Origin: Cyanobacteriota bacterium
Lineage (GTDB): Bacteria; Cyanobacteriota; Cyanobacteriia; Phormidesmidales; Phormidesmidaceae
DNA: 15,908 nt
Direction of reading: 5' to 3'
Assembly (NCBI GenBank): GCA_027483425.1
Contig: JAIXUR010000430.1
Span: 1-15,908, forward strand
The position numbers were made by a program, and so were the translations under genes. The notes under the pieces were generated by a model. It had not been told where the DNA came from. It did not search any database and saw only the letters and a program-made list of their open reading frames with translations. Within the stretch, counting starts at the first letter, position 1, and every line of letters starts with the position of its first letter. Shown here piece after piece: positions 7,542-12,691 of this stretch.

Positions 7542-7976
7542 TAGCGACCTGGGCTCATCGTTGACGACCACCGCCTCGGAGCTGTCAGCAAACACGCTTT
7601 CGGAAACTACCCGGTTGGTCACCTCTTCTAGGTAGCTGCGCAGGGTCGCGTCGAGTTCTTTGAACTCCGGCCAGAGGGTCTCATCGACAAAGGTGCAGGG
7701 CACCTTAGCCATGACCGTGGTGTGGCGCTGGCGGTAATAGCGATAGGGCTCGATGCCGTAACGGCGCAGCAGCGCCACAAATAGCTTGCGGGACCACATA
7801 TCGTTGAGAGTAAACCGATACTCCACCGGGGGATCGGCCTGCCGGGCGGCTTCTAGGCGCTGACGAATGCGATCGATCGCCTGGGCAGAGGCCTCTTTTT
7901 CCCCAGGAGTAGTGGCTCCAGAATGGAGCCGCTCAATACGCTGGAGCTTTTGGATGAGCTGTTGTTCGTTGATCAC
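7515..7976 (-). CDS. Conserved hypothetical protein, 153 residues
   Basis: I do not recognise a named domain, but the composition is that of a real conserved protein. An N-terminal helical segment (INEQQLIQKLQRIERLHSG, then KEASAQAIDRIRQRLEAA) precedes a Trp/Tyr/Arg-rich core (SRKLFVALLRRYGIEPYRYY, then RQRHTTVMAKVP) and a C-terminal helix with ELDATLRSYLEEVTNRV. I recall similar sequences in other bacteria annotated only as hypothetical. The frame extends to 8057, but I place the start at GTG 7976, just before the conserved-looking part and after a GAGGG; the extra 27 residues look like non-coding translation. The stop overlaps the DUF1802 gene by 27 bp. Confidence 0.72.
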   Translation of the reverse strand: MINEQQLIQKLQRIERLHSGATTPGEKEASAQAIDRIRQRLEAARQADPPVEYRFTLNDMWSRKLFVALLRRYGIEPYRYYRQRHTTVMAKVPCTFVDETLWPEFKELDATLRSYLEEVTNRVVSESVFADSSEAVVVNDEPRSLSSGSQRGD

Positions 7977-8051
7977 AAGAGCAATGCCCTCAGGGAGGGG
8001 GCTGGGCGGTTCACATAGCCTTAGGGATAGGCTACACAACCTTGCCCCAGG

Positions 8052-8103
8052 CCGCAATGCATCGGCTTGCCAAGGGGGAATTTTGCAAGCCGGTGCATTG
8101 CGG
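8052..8103. repeat. Long inverted repeat with 19-bp arms
   Basis: CCGCAATGCATCGGCTTGC (8052-8070) pairs with GCAAGCCGGTGCATTGCGG (8085-8103); only one position is a G-T pair. The 14-base loop is CAAGGGGGAATTTT. It lies between the conserved hypothetical gene and the toxin-antitoxin pair. There is no T tract after either arm, so a dispersed repeat or small mobile element is more likely than an intrinsic terminator. Confidence 0.55.
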
Positions 8104-8105
8104 TG

Positions 8106-8216
8106 CAGGAGTCACTGTTGTTGAGAGCCTGTGGGTACTTGCTGGTCGAGTATGGGGTGTACGGCGTGGCCATTCTCGAGGCCTTCAAAGGTCATGGCTA
8201 CAATGCTTGCAAGTAA
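8106..8216 (+). pseudogene. Possible remnant of a small protein gene (DUF4926-like?)
   Basis: One frame without a usable start reads 36 residues, including LLVEYGVYGVAILEAFKGHG, then stops at 8214-8216. The EYG-VYG...ILEAFKG pattern loosely recalls DUF4926 proteins (LLEDLPEYGL-RG-VGTIVE), small proteins often found beside toxin-antitoxin genes. The match is from memory and needs gaps to align, so this is a weak call. If true, this patch has held more than one such accessory gene. Confidence 0.22.
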
Positions 8217-8280
8217 GACCAACTCTACCGTTGGCGGTGTCAAGCTAAAATTGAGACTAGGCACGTGGGCTTGTGGCGCT

Positions 8281-8511
8281 ATGGATAGAATTTCAGTCGA
8301 TGCTCAAATTCACTTTGGCAAACCCTGTGTGGTGGGCACCCGAGTTACCGTACAAAATGTGCTGGAGCTATTGACTGACGGGTTGTCCTTTCAGGAGATT
8401 ACAGAAGATTACTATCCAGAGTTGAAGGTTGAAGATATTCAGGCCTGTTTGCGCTATGCCATTGCCCTGATTGCCTCTGAAGACATTCAGCTAGTGCCTG
8501 CCTCTGCATGA
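8281..8511 (+). CDS. DUF433 family antitoxin
   Basis: The 76-residue protein is a textbook DUF433 sequence: MDRISVDAQIHFGKPCVVGT (residues 1-20), then RVTVQNVLELL and the QEITEDYYPELKVEDIQACL block, a winged-helix-like fold. DUF433 proteins are commonly the antitoxin paired with DUF5615 PIN-like toxins, binding the toxin and probably repressing their own promoter. The ATG at 8281 begins the conserved part; the open frame extends upstream to 8131, but that part has no family features. Its stop overlaps the toxin start in ATGA (8508-8511), so the two are translationally coupled, antitoxin first. Confidence 0.9.
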   Translation: MDRISVDAQIHFGKPCVVGTRVTVQNVLELLTDGLSFQEITEDYYPELKVEDIQACLRYAIALIASEDIQLVPASA

Positions 8512-8864
8512 GATTGCTGTTAGATCAAGATGTCTACGCTAAGACAGAACACTTCTTGCAGAATGAGGGGCATGATGTCGTTCGCGTCTCAACGCTTGGG
8601 CTGGCAAGGGCAACGGATGAGGTGGTGCTGAGCACGGCTCAGGAGCAGGATCGGATTTTAATTACCCGTGATCGTGACTATGGCAACTTGGTTTTTGTGC
8701 GATCGCTGGGCACTGGGGTGATTTACCTGCGAATTTTGCCAACCACGCTAGAAGCTGTACATGGTGAACTGGGTCGGGTGATCGCTCAATACTCGGCGGC
8801 GGAGTTGTCGAAGGCGTTTGTGGTGGTAAACAAGGATGGGCATCGCTTCCGAAAGCTGGCCTGA
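8508..8864 (+). CDS. DUF5615 PIN-like toxin
   Basis: The 118-residue protein matches DUF5615, a compact PIN-like (Mut7-C-related) fold predicted to be a nuclease. The acidic residues expected of the active site are present: Asp6 and Asp8 in LLLDQDVY, Asp37/Glu38 in RATDEVVL, and Asp55/Asp57 in ITRDRDYGN. The EGHDVVRVSTLGL segment is also typical. It is the likely RNase toxin of the pair with the DUF433 protein just upstream, sharing ATGA. It appears intact. The 3' end runs toward the decayed nucleotidyltransferase on the other strand. Confidence 0.9.
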   Translation: MRLLLDQDVYAKTEHFLQNEGHDVVRVSTLGLARATDEVVLSTAQEQDRILITRDRDYGNLVFVRSLGTGVIYLRILPTTLEAVHGELGRVIAQYSAAELSKAFVVVNKDGHRFRKLA

Positions 8865-8875
8865 CAAGGACTCTC

Positions 8876-9010
8876 AAAGACACGGGCAATATCCTGGGTA
8901 ACGGTTTCACGGAAGTGGGCTTTAAGCGCAGCGCGAGTGCCCAGGTCTATCTCACAGCCTAGGATGTCTTCAAGGTACTGTCGAACTCGAAACACATCAA
9001 ACAGGCTCAA
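8876..9010 (-). pseudogene. C-terminal remnant of a MNT-type nucleotidyltransferase
   Basis: On the minus strand, about 45 residues read LSLFDVFRVRQYLEDILGCE followed by IDLGTRAALKAHFRETVTQDIARVF. This matches the C-terminal half of small MNT-type nucleotidyltransferases, the antitoxins of HEPN/MNT pairs (FDLxRLxxxLExLLGxxVDLVT...LRExI). The N-terminal GSxARG...D-x-D catalytic half is absent: upstream in this frame is the end of xdhC in a different frame. The frame then runs on antisense through the toxin gene without its own natural stop. I read this as a truncated gene left after an insertion or deletion at the xdhC 3' end. Confidence 0.6.
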
Positions 9011-10010
9011 TCTGCTCCTGAGACGGCCAAGTGTCACGGAGTTGTTGGCGCAGTCGTTCGGAGAGCGATCGCCCCGTGCCGCCGCGCTGAACCAAAATCA
9101 GCTCAGCGCCGATACTCACCGCAATTTCCTCTGGCGTCAGCGCCCCAATGTCTAACCCAATGGGGCCGTAGATGGTTGCCAACATATCACTGGCAATGCC
9201 CGCCTGGGCGATCGCCCCATAGACCTGACGCACCCGCTTTTCGCTGCCGATCATACCGATGTACTGGCAGGGGATGGGTCGCTGGAGCAACAGATGGAGG
9301 GCGGCGAGATCGTAGGTGTAGCCCCGCGTCACCAGGGCGGCGTAGAGGTTTTGGTGGGTGGCCAGGGAGGCGATCGCACCCTCTACCCCCGTCGCCAAAA
9401 TCTGGTGGGCCTGGGGATAGTAGTCGGCATTGGCCCACTCGGGGCGATCGTCCTGGACGGCGACCTGGAAGCCAATCAGGTGAGCGACCTTGGCCAGTTG
9501 AATGCCCACATGACCTGCTCCCACAATCAACAGGGTGGGGGGCGGTTGGAGGGTTTCGACAAAGGCCGTTGCAGAATCGACTGGGTCAGAATTGTCTGCC
9601 AGGTAGGGATCGCCCGATCCATCCAAGGGCGTGACGAGCGTCACCGACTTCCCCTGATTCAGCCGCTGCAAGATGGTCTGCACGAGGGATTTTGCGGCTT
9701 CGCCCTGCCAGCGCTCCAGCCATACCCCCATGTGGCCGCCGCAGACCCCTTGGGTTTGCCGCTGGGGTGCCCCAGACAAGTCAATCTCGACAAATTGTTT
9801 TGCCCCAGTTTTTAAGACCTCCTGGGCCTGGCGCAGCACCTTGGCTTCCCCAGCGCCGCCGCCGATGGTGTTAAAGGCTTGGCCGTTGGCATCGACGACC
9901 AGCTTGGCCCCCGCTTCACGGGGTACGGAGCCCCGCACAAGGGTGACGGTAGCAAGAACGGCAGGGCCATAGTTAAGGGCCTGGGCCAGTTGTTGAAAGC
10001 AGGTTGTCAT
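8997..10010 (-). CDS. xdhC: XdhC/CoxI family molybdoenzyme maturation protein
   Basis: XdhC proteins bind the molybdenum cofactor, protect its sulfurated form and deliver it to xanthine dehydrogenase in the cytoplasm. The 337 residues show both usual domains. The N-terminal XdhC/CoxI domain has VRGSVPREAGAKLVV (about 25-39), IGGGAGE (49-55) and the GVCGG motif with Cys90. The C-terminal Rossmann domain begins LLIVGAGHVGIQLAKVA (160-176) and ends with IGMIGSEKRV and YGPIGLDIGALTPEEIAVSI. It is separated from xdhB by the two-gene ATPase cassette, although XdhC usually lies directly beside the enzyme genes. An inverted repeat touches its ATG. Its 3' end overlaps the nucleotidyltransferase remnant. 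Confidence 0.93.
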   Translation of the reverse strand: MTTCFQQLAQALNYGPAVLATVTLVRGSVPREAGAKLVVDANGQAFNTIGGGAGEAKVLRQAQEVLKTGAKQFVEIDLSGAPQRQTQGVCGGHMGVWLERWQGEAAKSLVQTILQRLNQGKSVTLVTPLDGSGDPYLADNSDPVDSATAFVETLQPPPTLLIVGAGHVGIQLAKVAHLIGFQVAVQDDRPEWANADYYPQAHQILATGVEGAIASLATHQNLYAALVTRGYTYDLAALHLLLQRPIPCQYIGMIGSEKRVRQVYGAIAQAGIASDMLATIYGPIGLDIGALTPEEIAVSIGAELILVQRGGTGRSLSERLRQQLRDTWPSQEQIEPV

Positions 10011-10031
10011 AAAGTAACCAGTATTACTTTA
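10010..10031. promoter_or_regulatory. Inverted repeat abutting the xdhC start
   Basis: TAAAGTAA (10010-10017) pairs exactly with TTACTTTA (10024-10031) around CCAGTA; the first base is shared with the xdhC start codon. As DNA it could be an operator. As RNA it would form a hairpin in the place of the ribosome-binding site, of which no good copy is visible. TAATAC within it could also be part of a -10 box. The role is inference. Confidence 0.4.
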
Positions 10032-10127
10032 ATAACGAAGTCATCTTGGTCATGGTTGCTTATCTATGAGCTAGTAGTAGTTTTTGTATTTCTTTAGAGC
10101 TAAAGCTCGGTAACCCCTACCAATTTG

Positions 10128-10157
10128 AGCAGATCCTAGGATTCTCTCTGCTTTTTT
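10128..10157 (+). terminator. Terminator-like hairpin with T run, no gene upstream
   Basis: AGCAGA (10128-10133) pairs with TCTGCT (10147-10152), followed by more T's to 10157. The loop region holds the palindrome TCCTAGGA. In the plus direction this looks like a short intrinsic terminator, but no plus-strand gene precedes it; the neighbouring genes are on the minus strand. In the minus direction the T run is missing. It may be chance, or end an antisense transcript. Confidence 0.25.
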
Positions 10158-10214
10158 GAAGTGCAAGCATGGATGTTGGAAAATTGTATGAGCCTAACCT
10201 CACCATGGTAATTA

Positions 10215-11102
10215 TCAGTGGCTAACCCAATACTCTACGGCCTGATGCTCCACACTTCCATCGGGCATGGTAGTGCGGTTTAGCCTTGCACCGTTAAGTT
10301 CTGAGCCCTGTAGTTCTGCCCATTTCAGTTCAGCATCTTCAAGGTTAGCGCCCAGAAACTTAGCTTTCCAAAGTTCTGCACCACGCAGGCTAGCCCCCGT
10401 TAAATCGGCATCTTGTAGGTTAGCACCGGTCAAATCGGCGTCCCGTAGATTGGCCTGCTGTAGGTTGGCTCCCCGCAAATTGACACCTCGCAAATTGGCT
10501 TTTTGTAGATTGGCACCGTAAAGAATAGCTTCCGACAGATCCGCACTGCTTAGGTTGGCCTCTCGCAGATCGGCCTCTTCCAGATTAGCCTCGGCAAGAT
10601 GGGCCTGAGGAAGGTAAATTTTAACTAAATTGGCTTTGGGAGCTTCTAGCGATCGCAATGGCACCCCATCCTTGTGTAAATCTTCCAGGGCACGAATCCG
10701 AGCGTAGCTAGTAGATAATTTATTGGCAGTGGCATTATCAATAATTCGCCAGGCTTCAAAATGTTTTTGGGCTTTGCGATCCGGTGCACCCTTGAAATAC
10801 AAAATAACCGCTGCGACAATTGCAAAAGACTCAGCATTTTCAAAAAATATCTTGATTGTATCTCGCTTCAGCAAATCCGCAGGAGATTTAACACTGACAT
10901 CCTCATGTACCCAAACGGCAATGGTTGCTAAAATGAGTACAGATACCAATACAGCCAGCCAGGTAGGGATGTGTTGAATCCACTTCTCCATCTTTCTAAC
11001 TGATTTTGAAGCTTTCCAACTCATCACCAATGCTTGATGAAATTCAGAAAGCAATCGGCGTAGAAATAGAGTGCAAGACATAACATGTCGAAATAAATTC
11101 AT
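10215..11102 (-). CDS. Membrane-anchored pentapeptide-repeat protein
   Basis: The 295-residue protein has a basic N-terminus, two hydrophobic segments (about residues 47-66 and 91-104), a linker with KHFEAWRIIDNA and ARIRALEDLHKDGV, then about 20 A(D/N)LXX pentapeptide repeats (about 155-277, such as ANLRDADLTGANLQDADLTG), ending TTMPDGSVEH. Pentapeptide repeats fold into a right-handed beta helix and usually serve as binding scaffolds. The AWRII...ALEDLHKDGV linker is familiar from cyanobacterial membrane pentapeptide proteins. It lies 29 bp after the ATPase gene on the same strand, so the two are probably co-transcribed. One guess is that the ATPase controls this membrane protein. The ATG at 11102 follows a weak GGAAA; Met8 or Met27 are possible alternatives. 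Confidence 0.85.
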   Translation of the reverse strand: MNLFRHVMSCTLFLRRLLSEFHQALVMSWKASKSVRKMEKWIQHIPTWLAVLVSVLILATIAVWVHEDVSVKSPADLLKRDTIKIFFENAESFAIVAAVILYFKGAPDRKAQKHFEAWRIIDNATANKLSTSYARIRALEDLHKDGVPLRSLEAPKANLVKIYLPQAHLAEANLEEADLREANLSSADLSEAILYGANLQKANLRGVNLRGANLQQANLRDADLTGANLQDADLTGASLRGAELWKAKFLGANLEDAELKWAELQGSELNGARLNRTTMPDGSVEHQAVEYWVSH

Positions 11103-11131
11103 GAGTTTCCATTGTGATCACGGTTCGCCCA

Positions 11132-12601
11132 CTAACATGCCTTGCTATCTTTAAGGCTCAGAAAACTATGAAAGGCAGGATGTACACAGAAGAATTCGAT
11201 ATTTTCTAGATTAATGGTCGGTAGCTCGTAGTGACCTAAAAATGCCCCGTGGGAGGTAGAGGTATTGCGCATGTGTTGAGGCACCTTAGCCTTGAGAAAA
11301 CCAATGTGGTAGAGCAGCTTTTTTAACTCCAGATAGTCCATTTCTTGAACCCAGTTTACGGCTCGATCAGTGTCTAGTTCGCCGCAGACAATAGCCAGTA
11401 AGAGGTATTCCAGGTCTTCTTTGTCAAAGGTATCTTTACGACCCCTAAACACCTCGAACAGATCGAGCAGGTAGGGATACTTGAAGCGATATTCAGAGGC
11501 TAAATCCTTGGTTTTTTGCTCAGAGTAGACTTCCTCTGCGGCAAAAATGGAGTCTTCTTCGACTCGTTTACCTTCACAGTAATATTCCAGGCAGAGCTTG
11601 CAGAGTTGGAGTAACTCACGGGGACGATGCTGAGTTCGATCGATAATATAGTCCACCGAGTTTAAGTTCTGAGATGAAATCATAGAGGTAAAAATTGAAT
11701 TCCAGCGCCGCAGCCCATTATGAGACATGAGTTCTGGGAAACAATGGGCAATACGTAAGCCAATCAACTCTAAAAGTTCGGCTTTTCCCCAGCGGATCAC
11801 CTCTACATCTTCCCGGATTTTTTGGGCATCTTCATAGATTTGAGGGATGTTGTCAAACAGTTCTTGCCGGATGGAGATGTATACTCTGAGGTTGGGACTA
11901 ATGCGATTTAACTTCTGAGAAGCTTGAAACAAACCGGCTAGAAAATACTTGGCATCTTCTGAGTTATCCCAGCCTTTGTCTAGTTCATCAATAAAAATCT
12001 TAATTCGGGTTTTTTGGAGAATCGTTTCTAGGCTAGGCTGTAAATCTTTAATTTCTTCTAGGCTGTAGAGGGCCTGGAGTTCGCGAGACTTTTGAAAGCT
12101 TTCGTGACTCCCTATTTTTATCTGTTCCAGTCGTTTCAGATATTCAAATAAAATTCCAATTGTGTTCAAATCTTGGCTATTTAAGTTGTTGATGACGTAG
12201 TTGTAAATATCCTTTTGGGAGCCTAGTAATAAGCCTCGCTTTTTTTCAGCGATTTTCTTGAATACCAGGCTGTAGAGCAGATATTGCCAGGCTACTGAAT
12301 AAGAACTTTGTTTGCCCCAAGACCCCTCGCGTTCACTGCGGAGATGCTGGGATAGCATCTCGTAGGAATATTCTTCCGGAGAAAGCTCAATAATTAAATT
12401 TCCTTTGCGGGCCTCGGCAGCGGCCATATATTTAAAGATAGCGCTTTTCCCCGCTCCACGACTGCCGACGAGGATGGTTTTATCGCTATTGAAAAATTTT
12501 TGATAGGTGGAATTTTGATAAAAATACTCGGCCAGACCAACTGTGATATCGCGTTCTGCCGAGTCTGAGCCTAAGTTAAGCAGGCGAATATCCAGAGGCA
12601 T
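11132..12601 (-). CDS. P-loop ATPase, resembling the Sll1717 family
   Basis: From the ATG at 12601 the protein has 489 residues, soluble. Walker A is VGSRGAGKSAIFKY (about 45-58) and Walker B is KIFIDELDKGWDN (about 201-213), with the Asp-Glu pair needed for hydrolysis. YISIRQELFDNI (about 241-252) sits where AAA/STAND-type ATPases have a sensor strand, and QHRPRELLQLCKL resembles the PREL motif of their helical lid. The start (LGSDSAERD, then a Y-x-F before Walker A) and overall layout match what I recall as the Sll1717-type cyanobacterial ATPase family, whose function is not established. A TTG at 12607 could extend it by two residues. It lies between xdhB and the pentapeptide gene, is AT-richer than xdh, and has a promoter-like sequence upstream. 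The C-terminal 150 residues carry no domain I recognise. Confidence 0.8.
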   Translation of the reverse strand: MPLDIRLLNLGSDSAERDITVGLAEYFYQNSTYQKFFNSDKTILVGSRGAGKSAIFKYMAAAEARKGNLIIELSPEEYSYEMLSQHLRSEREGSWGKQSSYSVAWQYLLYSLVFKKIAEKKRGLLLGSQKDIYNYVINNLNSQDLNTIGILFEYLKRLEQIKIGSHESFQKSRELQALYSLEEIKDLQPSLETILQKTRIKIFIDELDKGWDNSEDAKYFLAGLFQASQKLNRISPNLRVYISIRQELFDNIPQIYEDAQKIREDVEVIRWGKAELLELIGLRIAHCFPELMSHNGLRRWNSIFTSMISSQNLNSVDYIIDRTQHRPRELLQLCKLCLEYYCEGKRVEEDSIFAAEEVYSEQKTKDLASEYRFKYPYLLDLFEVFRGRKDTFDKEDLEYLLLAIVCGELDTDRAVNWVQEMDYLELKKLLYHIGFLKAKVPQHMRNTSTSHGAFLGHYELPTINLENIEFFCVHPAFHSFLSLKDSKAC

Positions 12602-12649
12602 AGGCAAATAGTTAAGGCGTTTGGGGCAAGGTATGGTTAACTTGCTCTT

Positions 12650-12677
12650 AGTGTATAGCCTCAGGCTGTTTTGCCAA
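12650..12677 (-). promoter_or_regulatory. Likely promoter of the ATPase-pentapeptide operon
   Basis: On the minus strand, TTGGCA (12672-12677) and TACACT (12650-12655) are 16 bp apart, a fair match to sigma-70-type boxes. Transcription would start about 40 bases before the ATPase ATG. It lies directly after the xdhB stop, in the 90-bp gap, which suggests that the cassette can be expressed independently of xdhB. Confidence 0.45.
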
Positions 12678-12691
12678 AGTACACTCGTGGG

